Assembly (NCBI GenBank): GCA_023055505.1
Contig: JALIRH010000147.1
Location: 372,001-436,000, forward strand
Origin: Callipepla californica brunnescens
Taxonomy: Eukaryota; Chordata; Aves; Galliformes; Odontophoridae
Length of the DNA stretch: 64,000 nt
Direction: 5' to 3'
In this document: positions 26,962 through 39,625 of the stretch, piece after piece
How positions within the stretch are numbered: position 1 is the first letter of the stretch
How the letters are laid out: each line of letters begins with the position of its first letter
The notes under the pieces: generated by a model
The model's database searches: none
Told to the model about the DNA's origin: nothing
The model's input: only the letters and a program-made list of their open reading frames with translations
Made by a program: the position numbers and the translations under genes

Positions 26962-28758
26962 CAAACCCAATCCAAACCCCAAACCTACTCCTATTCCTAA
27001 ACCTTATCTTAACCCTAAACCAAACCCAAACCCAAGGCCCTCCCCTTCTCTCAGCCTAACACTCAAACTAACCTAAACCCGAAACTAACCCTACATTTAT
27101 CCTAATCTTATCCATATTCTAAGGCCTAACCCTACTCTGACCAGAAAGCTCATGTTGTCTAAAATCTACCCCTTACCTAAAACCTAAATCGACAAAAAAA
27201 CCTAACCCGAAACCTCAACCTAACTCTTCTCCTAACTAGAACACCAGCACTTCACCTTACCCTAACTGGAAACCTAGGACTAAATCCTTACCTTGTCCAG
27301 AACCCTATTCCTAACCCAAACCAGAATTCTAACCTCTACCCTAACCAAAACCCTTCCCCTAAACCTAAACCTAATGCTACCCTCAACCAAACCCTAGCCC
27401 TAAATCCTACCCTAAAACCAACACCACGTTTAAGCTCAAACCTCAAGCCTCAAAGAAAGCATCAGATTACCGCAGATCTCACCTAACACTAACCCCAATC
27501 CAATCCCTACTACTAACCCCAAACCCAATCCAAACACCAAAACTATTCCTATTCCTAAACCTAGCACTAAGCCAGAACCAAACCCAAGGCCTACCCCTTC
27601 TCTCAGCCTGACACTCAAACTAACCTAGACCTGAACGCAACGCTAAATCAAATACTAAAACTCACCCTTAGCCAAGGCCCTTTTAGGACCCTTCCCTGGT
27701 CCTAAAACTAAAGAGAACCCTACCCCTTCCACTAAACCTTCATCTACATCCCTAACCCTTACCCTAAACCTAAATCTACACCAAAACCTAACCCTAACCC
27801 TAACATGTCTTCTAACTGTAAAACTAACGCTTCACCTAACCCGAACTGAAACCCCAGGACTAAACCTTACCTAACACCTAGCTATATTCCTAACCCTATC
27901 CTGAAACCTAACGTTAACCCTAACCCTAAAAACAACTTGGAACCAAACCCTAACCCTAACCTAACCCTTATCAGAACCCTAAATCTAATCCTAACCGTTA
28001 CCTCAATTGAACTCCAATTCTTCCTGAAATCTAAATGGGACCTTAAAACCAACCCCAGATTGAAGCCCAACCCTAAACCTAACACAAAGCATTAGATTAC
28101 CACAGCCATCACCTAACTCTAACCCCAGCCTTAACGCTAATACTATCCCAAACACTATTCCAATTCCTAAACCCAACACAAACCCAAAAACACAAAGCCT
28201 ACAATTCTCACAGCCTAACACTGAAAGGAAACCTAAATCTTACCCTAACTCTAAAACTAATCCAAAGCATGACCACAATTTCAACTCTAAATCTACCTTC
28301 AAACTAAAGCTGACCCTAACACCAACCTCAAGCCCAACCCTAAGCCTAACACAAAGCATTAGATTACCACAACGCTCACCTAACTTCTAACCCCCACCCT
28401 AACACTAATACTAAAGCAATCAGATTCCAAATACTAACCCAATTCCTATTCTGAAACCCAAAACTATTCCAAAAACAAACCCAAGGCCTAACCTTTCTCT
28501 CACCCTAACAATCAAAGAAAACCTATTCCTAAACCTAATCCTAAATCTAGTCCTAACCCTAACCCTCACCCTTAATCTAACCCCAACCCCCACCCAGAAG
28601 CTAACACTTAGCATTGTACAATACCTAAACGTACCCCTAATCCTTATCACTAAACCTAAAAGGAACCTGAAACATAGTGCTAAATCCGAACCCTAACCCT
28701 GAAGACTAACGCTAACAATGAACCAATTCCTATACCTTTTCCTTCCTCCAAATTGATT

Positions 28759-28956
28759 CCTAGCACTAACCCTAACCCTACATTAACCCTATCCTAACCC
28801 TAACCCTAACCCTAGCCCTAAACTACATTAACCCTAACCCTAACCCTAACCCTAACCCTAGCCCTAACCTAACTCTAACCCTAACCCTAACCCTAAACCT
28901 AATGCTAACCCTTACCCTACCCTAACCCTAACCCTACCATACCCTAAACCTAACCT

Positions 28957-28990
<34 letters not shown>

Positions 28991-29725
28991 TAAACCTAAA
29001 CCTAAACCTAACCCTAACCCTAACCCTAACTCTAACCTTAACCCTTACCTAACCCTAACCCTAAACCTAACCCTAATCCTAACCCTAACCCTAACTCTAA
29101 TTCCTAACCCTTACCTTAACTGTATCACAATCCCTATCCTAATTCTTACCCTAACCCTAACCCTTGCCTAACCCTAACCCTAACCCTAACCCTAACCGTA
29201 ACCCTAACCCTAACCCTAACCCTAACCCTAACCTCAACCCTAACCCTAACCCTAACCCTAACCCTAACCTCAACCCTAACCCTAACACTAACCCTAACCC
29301 TAATTTTACCCTAACCCTAAGCATACCCTAACCCTAACCCTAACCCTAACCCCAACCCTAACCTAACCCTAACCCTAACCCTAACCCTAACCCTACCCTA
29401 ACCCTAACCCTAACCCTAACCCTAACCCTAACCCTAACCCTAACAATAAATTTAACCTTAACCCTAAACCTAACCCTAACCCTAACCTAACCCTAACCCT
29501 AACCCTAACCCTAACCCTAACCCTAACCCTACCCTAACCCTAACCCTAACCCTAACCCTAACCCTAACCATAACCCTAACCCTAACCCTAACCCTAACCC
29601 TACCCTAACCCTAACCCTAACCCTAACCCTAACCCTTACCCTAACCCTAGCCTAACTCAAACCCTAACCCTAACCCTACCCTAACCCTAACCCTAACCCT
29701 AACCCTACCCCTAACCCTACTTTAC
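28759..29725. repeat. Expanded CCCTAA tract, unit 5
   Basis: The longest tract. It has additional degenerate spacers such as AATTTTACCC (about 29302), AAGCATACCC (about 29318) and AACAATAAATTTAACC (about 29443). These give the ~5.2-kb unit length. Confidence 0.9.
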
Positions 29726-32009
29726 CCTAACCCTAATCCTAACACTAACTCTAACTTTATTCCTTACCCTAACACTAATCCAATCCCGAACCCTAACCCT
29801 AATCCTAGCCCTAACTCTAACTTTATTCGTAACCCTACCCCTAATCCAAACAATAACCCTTACCCTAATCAAACCCTATCCCTATTCCTAACCCTTACCC
29901 TAACCGTATCACAATCCCTATCCTAACTCTTACCATAACCCAAACCCTAACCTAACCCTAACCCTAACCCTAACCCTATCCCTAACCCCTACCCTAACCC
30001 TAACCCTACCCTAACCTTAACTCTACCCTAACCGTATCCCTACCCTAACCCTAACCCTAATCCTAGCCCTTACTCTAACTTTATTCCTAACCCTACCCCT
30101 GATCCAAACACTAACCCTAACCTTAATGTAACCCTAACCCTATTCCTAACCCTTACCCTAACTGTATCCCATTCCCTATCCTAACTCTTTCCATAACCCT
30201 AACCCTGATGCTAATGCTAACCCTAACCCTGAATCTAACCCTTACCCTAACCCTATCCCTTACCCAGAAGCTAACACTTAGCGTTGTACAATACCTAACC
30301 GTACCCTAACCCTATCCCTAAACCTAAAAGGAACCCAAACTCTAACCCTAAATCTGTCCCTGAGCCTAACCTTCAACCTTACCCTAACCTTAACCCTAAC
30401 CCTGTTCCATTCTCTAAACATATCTGTAAGCATTACCTTCATCCTAACTCGAACTCTACCCTAACCCTATCCCTTTGACCCCAACACAAAACCCAGATTG
30501 AGCCTGACCCTAACCTAGGTAGCATCAAGTGTATGTAGGGTGAATTTGAGTTTTAGGGTCAAAGTTAAATTGTTAGTTTTAGGGTTAGGGTGAAGGATTG
30601 CTTTAGTTCTAGTATTAGGGTGTTTGGGGTTAGGGTTAGGGTAAGGATTTTGGAGTGGATTAGGTTTAGGGTCAGGTTTGGGGGAGTTTTGGGGTTAGGG
30701 TTAGATTTAGGATTAGGGTTAGCAAAAAAGTTGTTTTAGTTTTAGTTTAGGTTAGTGCTAGGATTAGGTTGAGTGTTCTTGTGAAGTTTAGGTTTAGGGT
30801 TAGGTTTAGGTTTAGATTGAGGTTTAGGGTAAGGAGTAGGGTTAATTTGACTTTTAGGGTCAGAGTAGAGTTAAGTCGTGTTAGGGTTAAGGTTAAGAAC
30901 AGGATTCAGATTCCAATTAGGTTTTGGGTTCCTACTAGGGATAGGCCTCAAATTAGTGTTAAGGTTAGGGTTAGGGTTAGGTATAGGGAAAGGGTTAGTG
31001 TTAAGGCCAGGGCAAGTGTATGGTTTAGGGTAAAGATTGGATTTAGGGTTAGGTTTAGATGTAGGTTTGGTTTGATCGTTAGGGTGTGAGAAGGCACCGG
31101 CCTTGGATTTCATTTGGAGATTGGGTAAGGTTTAGGAATAGGAATAACATTGGTGTTTAAAAGATGATTAGTGTTAGTATTAGGGATAGGGTTACGGTTA
31201 GAGTTTAGTTAGGGTTGTTAGTTTTAGAGTGAGGGATAGGGGTATGGTTTGGTCTAGTACTTGGGTTAGGGTTTGGGATAGTCATAGCATTAGTGTTAGG
31301 GTTAGGGTTCCGTTAGGGTTGTGGTAATCTGATGCTAGGTGTCGGGATTAGGGTTGTGCTTAAATGTGGGTTTGGTTTGAGGGTCAGAGTTAGGGTTAGG
31401 GTAGAGTTAGAATTAGGGTAAGAGTTAGGATTAGGTTTAGGATTAGGATAAAGATTAGGTTAGGATTAGTGTTGGCTTTAGGGTTGTGTCTGGGAGAAGG
31501 GTTAGTGTTAGGGATAGACTTAGGGTAAGAGTAAGTGTTAGGAATAGGCATAGGTTTTGGGAAAGTTTCAGAGTTTGGACTGGATTTATGATTAGGGTTA
31601 GGGACAAAGATTTTTTGAGATTTATGATTAGATTTAGGGAGAAAAGTAGGCTGACTTGTGGTGTTAGCAGTAGGTTTAGGTTTAGGTTTAGGTTTAGGAT
31701 TCCATTTGTATTTATTGATCGAGGTTGGGTTAGTTGGAGTGTAAAGGTCAGAGTAGGGTTAGGCCTTGGGATAGGGTTAAGGTTTGGAATAGGATTAGGA
31801 TTCAAATGATGTTACGGGTTGGTGTTAGGGTTAGGGAAAGGTTAGGATCAGGGTTGAGGTCAGGGTTAGGTATAGGAAAAGGGTTAGTGTTAGGGCTAGG
31901 GCAATTGGAAGGGTTAGGCTTAGGCTTAGATATTAGGGTTAGGTTTAGGCGGAGGTTTGGTTCGAGTGTCAGGGTGAGAGAAGGGGTAGGCCTGGGGTTT
32001 GGTTTTGGG

Positions 32010-32200
32010 TTACATCATACAAATCATCCCATACATTAGCTGGGGTGGGAGGTGCAAGGAACAGCCAGCAAAGTGCTGAGTTCATTCCAATCAGAGGACC
32101 TGAAGATCGGGTAGCTACTATCAAACCGTTTGTGTTGCCAATTCCGATGATATTTATGGGGCCCTGATGTTATGGTTCAGTGGGGAGTCACTATCAAGTC
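32010..32200 (+). pseudogene. pro: Protease fragment, unit 6
   Basis: Same 191 bp. This is the last unit carrying the derived junction before the founder-like unit 7. Confidence 0.78.
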
Positions 32201-34005
32201 CAAACCCAATCCAAACCCCAAACCTACTCCTATTCCTAAACCTTATCTTAACCCTAAACCAAACCCAAACCCAAGGCCCTCCCCTTCTCTCAGCCTAACA
32301 CTCAAACTAACCTAAACCCGAAACTAACCCTACATTTATCCTAATCTTATCCATATTCTAAGGCCTAACCCTACTCTGACCAGAAAGCTCATGTTGTCTA
32401 AAATCTACCCCTTACCTAAAACCTAAATCGACAAAAAAACCTAACCCGAAACCTCAACCTAACTCTTCTCCTAACTAGAACACCAGCACTTCACCTTACC
32501 CTAACTGGAAACCTAGGACTAAATCCTTACCTTGTCCAGAACCCTATTCCTAACCCAAACCAGAATTCTAACCTCTACCCTAACCAAAACCCTTCCCCTA
32601 AACCTAAACCTAATGCTACCCTCAACCAAACCCTAGCCCTAAATCCTACCCTAAAACCAACACCACGTTTAAGCTCAAACCTCAAGCCTCAAAGAAAGCA
32701 TCAGATTACCGCAGATCTCACCTAACACTAACCCCAATCCAATCCCTACTACTAACCCCAAACCCAATCCAAACACCAAAACTATTCCTATTCCTAAACC
32801 TAACACTAAGCCAGAACCAAACCCAAGGCCTACCCCTTCTCTCAGCCTGACACTCAAACTAACCTAGACCTGAACGCAACGCTAAATCAAATACTAAAAC
32901 TCACCCTTAGCCAAGGCCCTTTTAGGACCCTTCCCTGGTCCTAAAACTAAAGAGAACCCTACCCCTTCCACTAAACCTTCATCTACATCCCTAACCCTTA
33001 CCCTAAACCTAAATCTACACCAAAACCTAACCCTAACCCTAACATGTCTTCTAACTGTAAAACTAACGCTTCACCTAACCCGAACTGAAACCCCAGGACT
33101 AAACCTTACCTAACAAACACCTAGCTATATTCCTAACCCTATCCTGAAACCTAACGTTAACCCTAACCCTAAAAACAACTTGGAACCAAACCCTAACCCT
33201 AACCTAACCCTTATCAGAACCCTAAATCTAATCCTAACCGTTACCTCAATTGAACTCCAATTCTTCCTGAAATCTAAATGGGACCTTAAAACCAACCCCA
33301 GATTGAAGCCCAACCCTAAACCTAACACAAAGCATTAGATTACCACAGCCATCACCTAACTCTAACCCCAGCCTTAACGCTAATACTATCCCAAACACTA
33401 TTCCAATTCCTAAACCCAACACAAACCCAAAAACACAAAGCCTACAATTCTCACAGCCTAACACTGAAAGGAAACCTAAATCTTACCCTAACTCTAAAAC
33501 TAATCCAAAGCATGACCACAATTTCAACTCTAAATCTACCTTCAAACTAAAGCTGACCCTAACACCAACCTCAAGTAAAAGCCCAACCCTAAGCCTAACA
33601 CAAAGCATTAGATTACCACAACGCTCACCTAACTTCTAACCCCCACCCTAACACTAATACTAAAGCAATCAGATTCCAAATACTAACCCAATTCCTATTC
33701 TGAAACCCAAAACTATTCCAAAAACAAACCCAAGGCCTAACCTTTCTCTCACCCTAACAATCAAAGAAAACCTATTCCTAAACCTAATCCTAAATCTAGT
33801 CCTAACCCTAACCCTCACCCTTAATCTAACCCCAACCCCCACCCAGAAGCTAACACTTAGCATTGTACAATACCTAAACGTACCCCTAATCCTTATCACT
33901 AAACCTAAAAGGAACCTGAAAAATAGTGCTAAATCCGAACCCTAACCCTGAAGACTAACGCTAACAATGAACCAATTCCTATACCTTTTCCTTCCTCCAA
34001 ATTGA

Positions 34006-34515
34006 TTCCTAGCACTAACCCTAACCCTACATTAACCCTATCCTAACCCTAACCCTAACCCTAGCCCTAAACTACATTAACCCTAACCCTAACCCTAACC
34101 CTAACCCTAAACCTAAACCTAAACCTAACCCTAACCCTAACCCTAATTCCTAACCCTTACCTTACCTGTATCACAATCCCTATCCTAATTCTTACCCTAA
34201 CCCTAACCCTTACCTAACCCTAACCCTAACCCTAACCCTAACCCTAACCCTAACCCTAACCCTAACCCTAACTCTAACCTTAACCCTAACCCTAATCCTA
34301 ACCCTAACCCTAACCCTAATCCTAACCCTAACCCTAACCCTAACCCTAATTCCTAACCCTTACCTTAACTGTATCACAATCCCTATCCTAATTCTTATCC
34401 TAACCCTAACCCTAACCCTTGCCTAACCCTAACCCTAACCCTAACCCTAACCGTAACCCTAACCCTAACCCTAACCCTAACCCTAACCCTAACCCTACCC
34501 CTAACCCTACTTTAC
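34006..34515. repeat. Short CCCTAA tract, unit 6
   Basis: Compact tract with two TGTATCACAATCCC blocks, starting near 34146 and 34349 (203-bp spacing). This independently resembles the doubling in unit 1. Confidence 0.9.
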
Positions 34516-34673
34516 CCTAACCCTAATCCTAACACTAACTCTAACTTTATTCCTTACCCTAACACTAATCCAATCCCGAACCGTAACCCTAATCCTAGCC
34601 CTAACTCTAACTTTATTCGTAACCCTACCCCTAATCCAAACAATAACCCTTACCCTAATCAAACCCTATCCCT

Positions 34674-36996
34674 ATTCCTAACCCTTACCCGAACCGTATC
34701 ACAATCCCTATCCTAACTCTTACCATAACCCAAACCCTAACCTAACACTAACCCTAACCCTAACCCTATCCCTAACCCTTACCCTAACCCTAACCCTAAC
34801 CCTACCCTAACCTTAACTCTACCCTAACCGTATCCCTACCCTAACCCTAACCCTAATCCTAGCCCTTACTCTAACTTTATTCCTAACCCTACCCCTGATC
34901 CAAACACTAACCCTAACCTTAATGTAACCCTAACCCTATTCCTAACCCTTACCCTAACTGTATCCCATTCCCTATCCTAACTCTTACCATAACCCTAACC
35001 CTGATGCTAATGCTAACCCTAACCCTGAATCTAACCCTTACCCTAACCCTATCCCTTACCCAGAAGCTAACACTTAGCGTTGTACAATACCTAACCGTAC
35101 CCTAACCCTATCCCTAAACCTAAAAGGAACCCAAACTCTAACCCTAAATCTGTCCCTGAGCCTAACCTTCAACCTTACCCTAACCTTAACCCTAACCCTG
35201 TTCCATTCTCTAAACATATCTGTAAGCATTACCTTCATCCTAACTCGAACTCTACCCTAACCCTATCCCTTTGACCCCAACACAAAACCCAGATTGAGCC
35301 TGACCCTAACCTAGGTAGCATCAAGTGTATGTAGGGTGAATTTGAGTTTTAGGGTCAAAGTTAAATTGTTAGTTTTAGGGTTAGGGTGAAGGATTGCTTT
35401 AGTTCTAGTATTAGGGTGTTTGGGGTTAGGGTTAGGGTAAGGATTTTGGAGTGGATTAGGTTTAGGGTCAGGTTTGGGGGAGTTTTGGGGTTAGGGTTAG
35501 ATTTAGGATTAGGGTTAGCAAAAAAGTTGTTTTAGTTTTAGTTTAGGTTAGTGCTAGGATTAGGTTGAGTGTTCTTGTGAAGTTTAGGTTTAGGGTTAGG
35601 TTTAGGTTTAGATTGAGGTTTAGGGTAAGGAGTAGGGTTCATTTGACTTTTAGGGTCAGAGTAGAGTTAAGTCGTGTTAGGGTTAAGGTTAAGAACAGGA
35701 TTCAGATTCCAATTAGGTTTTGGGTTCCTACTAGGGATAGGCCTCAAATTAGTGTTAAGGTTAGGGTTAGGGTTAGGTATAGGGAAAGGGTTAGTGTTAA
35801 GGCCAGGGCAAGTGTATGGTTTAGGGTAAAGATTGGATTTAGGGTTAGGTTTAGATGTAGGTTTGGTTTGATCGTTAGGGTGTGAGAAGGCACCGGCCTT
35901 GGATTTCATTTGGAGATTGGGTAAGGTTTAGGAATAGGAATAACATTGGTGTTTAAAAGATGATTAGTGTTAGTATTAGGGATAGGGTTATGGTTAGAGT
36001 TTAGTTAGGGTTGTTAGTTTTAGAGTGAGGGATAGGGGTATGGTTTGGTCTAGTACTTGGGTTAGGGTTTGGGATAGTCCTAGCATTAGTGTTAGGGTTA
36101 GGGTTCCGTTAGGGTTGTGGTAATCTGATGCTAGGTGTCGGGATTAGGGTTGTGCTTAAATGTGGGTTTGGTTTGAGGGTCAGAGTTAGGGTTAGGGTAG
36201 AGTTAGAATTAGGGTAAGAGTTAGGATTAGGTTTAGGATTAGGATAAAGATTAGGTTAGGATTAGTGTTGGCTTTAGGGTTGTGTCTGGGAGAAGGGTTA
36301 GTGTTAGGGATAGACTTAGGGTAAGAGTAAGTGTTAGGAATAGGCATAGGTTTTGGGAAAGTTTCAGAGTTTGGACTGGATTTATGATTAGGGTTAGGGA
36401 CAAAGATTTTTTGAGATTTATGATTAGATTTAGGGAGAAAAGTAGGCTGACTTGTGGTGTTAGCAGTAGGTTTAGGTTTAGGTTTAGGTTTAGGATTCCA
36501 TTTGTATTTATTGATCGAGGTTGGGTTAGTTGGAGTGTAAAGGTCAGAGTAGGGTTAGGCCTTGGGATAGGGTTAAGGTTTGGAATAGGATTAGGATTCA
36601 AATGATGTTACGGGTTGGTGTTAGGGTTAGGGAAAGGTTAGGATCAGGGTTGAGGTCGGGGTTAGGTATAGGAAAAGGGTTAGTGTTAGGGCTAGGGCAA
36701 TTGGAAGGGTTAGGCTTAGGCTTAGATATTAGGGTTAGGTTTAGGCGGAGGTTTGGTTCGAGTGTCAGGGTGAGAGAAGGGGTAGGCCTGGGGTTTGGTT
36801 TTGGGTTACATCATACAAATCATCCCATACATTAGCTGGGGTGGGAGGTGCAAGGAACAGCCAGCAAAGTGCTGAGTTCATTCCAATCAGAGGACCTGAA
36901 GATCGGGTAGCTACTATCAAACCGTTTGTGTTGCCAATTCCGATGATATTTATGGGGCCCTGATGTTATGGTTCAGTGGGGAGTCACTATCAAGTC
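34674..36996. repeat. Telomere-derived macrosatellite, unit 7 (left part)
   Basis: This unit is collinear with the others from its anchor through the strand switch (35310-35315), the G-rich block and the 191-bp protease-derived piece. It then leaves the consensus at 36996/36997. Units 1-6 continue with CAAACCCAATCC. Unit 7 continues with AGATTTTCGGGAGG, which is retroviral pol. About 736 bp of consensus (equivalent to 7359-8094 of unit 1) are absent from this locus. Confidence 0.9.
36806..36996 (+). pseudogene. pro: Protease fragment continuous with pol, unit 7
   Basis: The left junction matches units 1-6, but on the right the retroviral sequence does not stop. The DVMVQWGVTIKSDF frame continues past 36996 into the pol linker and reverse transcriptase. 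This is the evidence that the 191-bp piece in the other units is a truncated retroviral fragment rather than unique host sequence. The protease N-terminal half, gag, primer-binding site and 5' LTR are all missing. Confidence 0.85.
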
Positions 36997-38734
36997 AGAT
37001 TTTCGGGAGGGGCCATTGAGAGGTGCGACGCCCTTAAGCTAATATGGAAAACAGATACCCCTAGATGGGTGGATCCATGGCCCCTTCCGCTAGAAAAACT
37101 TGGCGCCCTCCAAGACTTGGTAGCGGAACAATTAGCAAAAGGACATACTGTACCTCCACTAATCCTTGGAACTCACCTGGATTTGTCATTAAGAAACAAA
37201 CTGGTCAATGGCGCTTGTTCCATGACCTCAGAAAAATGAATGATGCTCTGGAAAATATGGGAGCCCTTCAACCAGGCCTCCTGTCACCCACTATGATTCC
37301 CCGAGACTGGCATTTGACTGGCACTGATCTTCAAGACTGCTTTTTTAATAGTCCATTACACCCTGAGGATGCCCCTCCATTTGCTTTTTCAGTTCCAAGC
37401 ATCAACATGCAAGCCCCGTTGCAGAGATACCAGTGGGTTGTGCTGCCACAAGGAATGAAAAATAGCCCCACCATTTGTCAGTGGTATGTAGCTAAAGTGC
37501 TTAGCCCCATTCCAGACACAATGCCAAATGTTTTATTGTATCATTAGATGGACGACATCTTAGTAACCGCGCAACATCACGAGATCATGGAGGAAGCAGT
37601 AGCCCTCCTTACAACTGCTGTTAATTCGGCAGGTTTCTGTATTGCGCCTGAAAAAATGCAGAAAATATCACCATGGAAATATTTAGGCTGGTGCATCAGA
37701 GCCCAGACTATCATTCCCTAGCCCTTACAAAGACAAACTGATGTGAAAAATTGACACGATGTACAAAAATGGTTGGGATCAATTAACTGGGTCTGAGCGC
37801 TCTTGGGTATCTCTAATGCAGACTTGTATCCTCTTTTGGAACTACTGAAAGGGGATTCTGATTTACACTCTCCCTGCCGTCTTGGCTCTGAAGTGGCTAG
37901 TGCCTTGCAAAAAGTTGCTGCAGCTAGCACTAACAGACAAGCTCATCGGTGTGCCCCGGAGTTACCTTTTTTTCTAATGATCCTCAACCCTGCTCGACAA
38001 CCTCATGCGCTAATTTTTCAGTGGGATTTTCAAAGGCCAGACCCACTATTCATTATTGAATGGATTTTTTTGCCAAACCAGTTGACAAAGACAATCCTGA
38101 CACAGCATGAGATGTTTGCTTCCCTGAGAATCAAAGCTAGGCAGCGCTTGCTGATGTTATCAGGGGTAGACTTTTCCTCTAGTTGTTTACCTGTGACAAA
38201 TGTGTATTTACAATGGCTTGATCAGCAAGCAGATGCCTTTAGCATGGCATTGGCAAGCTATACAGGCAGCCTTACTTCCCACGCACCGTCACACAAGCTA
38301 TTGAACCTCAATGTTCACTTCACATCCACACCAAAAAGAAGTGATCAGCTGCTGCAGGCCCTTACCAGATTACGGATGGGTCTGGAAGATCACACAAATC
38401 AGTTATTTGATGGTGGGATAATCAACAGAAGCAATGGGATTCGGATATTGAAATTGTTTCTGGTTCTCCACAAATAGTGGAACCAGCTGCTGTTGTCCGA
38501 GTTTTTTGGAAATGGTCCACACCTTTCAATCCTATTACCGACTCAGCTTCTGTTGCAGGAATTGTTCAGCGAGCAGAAGCATCCATATTACGCAATATTT
38601 CTCACTCTTCATTGTTTATTTTGTTCCAGGAACTTTTTTTTTTTTAGACTCCCGCACTCATCCTTATTTTGTAATGCACATCCGCTCACACAAATCTTTA
38701 CCTGGATTCACGGCAGAAGGGAATCTCAAGCTGA
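36997..38734 (+). pseudogene. pol: ERV pol: reverse transcriptase and RNase H, broken
   Basis: The N-terminal fingers read in one frame (WVDPWPLPLEKL, about 37068-37103). After a frameshift near 37150 the palm continues in the frame of 37065 with NPWNSP (37161-37178), the first catalytic Asp in TDLQDCFF (Asp codon 37326-37328) and LPQGM (37443-37457). The second active-site box is damaged: an in-frame TAG (37545-37547) lies directly before MDD. Further stops follow near 37720, 37750 and 37793. RNase H remnants are scattered over frames: VVRVFWKW, ITDSAS, HIRSHKSLPGF. An 11-T run at 38635-38645 sits beside a frame change. The normal role is copying viral RNA to DNA and degrading the template RNA. 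This copy is inactive. Confidence 0.88.
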
Positions 38735-39602
38735 TATGTCCGTGTTTTACCAGACCGAATAGCGCAAGCTAAACTTAGCCACTCCTTCTTTCATCAGAAT
38801 GCTGGAGGTCTTAAACGACAGTCTGGGCTTACCTCCCAACAAGCATCAAACATTACAGCGGTATGTCCCGACTGCCAGAGGCATTCTTTCCCATCAATAG
38901 CAGGGGGGGTTAACCCCAGAGATCTGCAGAGCCTCCAGCTATGGCAAATGGATGTCACACATTACCCATGGTTTGGTAAGCTGAAATATACACATTCCTC
39001 GATTGATACTTTTTCCGGAGCTTTATTTTCCTCTTGTCATACAGGAGAAAAGGCACGAGATGTTCGCAAGCGTTTGCTGCGTGCTTTTGCTACATTAGGT
39101 ATCCCTTCCCAATTAAAAACAGATCATGGTCCTGCATATACCTCTGCTGCGACAAAAGCCTTCCTGGATTCTTGGGGCATTATGCACATCACCGCGATCC
39201 CTCATTCCCCTCCAGGTCAATTGAGCGGTCACACCAATCTTTAAAGCGTCTATTAGCACAACAGAAAGGGGGAATGGGAGCTTCCCCTCCTGAGGAGCGA
39301 CTACATAAAGCTCTTTATGTTTTCACTTTTTGAATTCTTCTCTGCTAGATACCAATCCCCCGATAGTCCGACATTTTAGTTCGAATATCACATTGGAAAG
39401 AAGAATCAAGGCTCCGGTGTTGATTCGCCACCCAGAAACAGGTATGATAATGGGGCCATATCCTCTTGTCACATGGGGGAGAGGTTATGCTTGTGTCTCC
39501 ACAGGAAAAGGCCCCAGGTGGATTCCTGCGAAGAACGTGAAACCATACCGCGAGGAACAGACTTGGTCGACAACAGATGAAAACACAACCAAGGAAGGAT
39601 GA
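38735..39602 (+). pseudogene. pol: ERV integrase, broken before catalytic Glu
   Basis: The zinc-binding domain is visible as HSFFH and CPDC (about 38780-38870). The core has WQMD (first Asp codon 38951-38953) and KTDHG (second Asp codon 39122-39124). The Glu of the triad appears in SIERSHQSLK in another frame (GAG 39223-39225). The Asp-to-Glu distance is 101 bases, where a DD35E core needs 108, so about seven bases are missing. The C-terminal DNA-binding domain is open in 39330-39602, with PLVTWGRGYACVS and WIPAKNVKPY. Integrase normally inserts viral DNA into the host chromosome. Here the domains are separated by frameshifts and a stop at 39242-39244. Confidence 0.88.
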
Positions 39603-39625
39603 GACCAGCTACTGTATGGACTTGA

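Larger units (their letters stand above)
24656..29883. repeat. Telomere-derived macrosatellite, unit 5
   Basis: The longest unit after the first one begins (about 5.23 kb), switch at 25275-25280. The extra length lies in an expanded and partly degenerate CCCTAA tract (28759-29725). A private A-to-G change, CCTAGCACTAAG, occurs near 27560. Confidence 0.92.
29884..34673. repeat. Telomere-derived macrosatellite, unit 6
   Basis: About 4.79 kb, switch at 30514-30519. It shares the TAAAAG insertion (about 33573) with unit 2 and the CTAACAAACACC form (about 33113) with units 1 and 4. Private changes include GTTAATTTGAC near 30841 (others GTTCATTTGAC), AGTCATAGC near 31282 (others AGTCCTAGC) and TGAAAAATAGTG near 33917. 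Confidence 0.92.
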
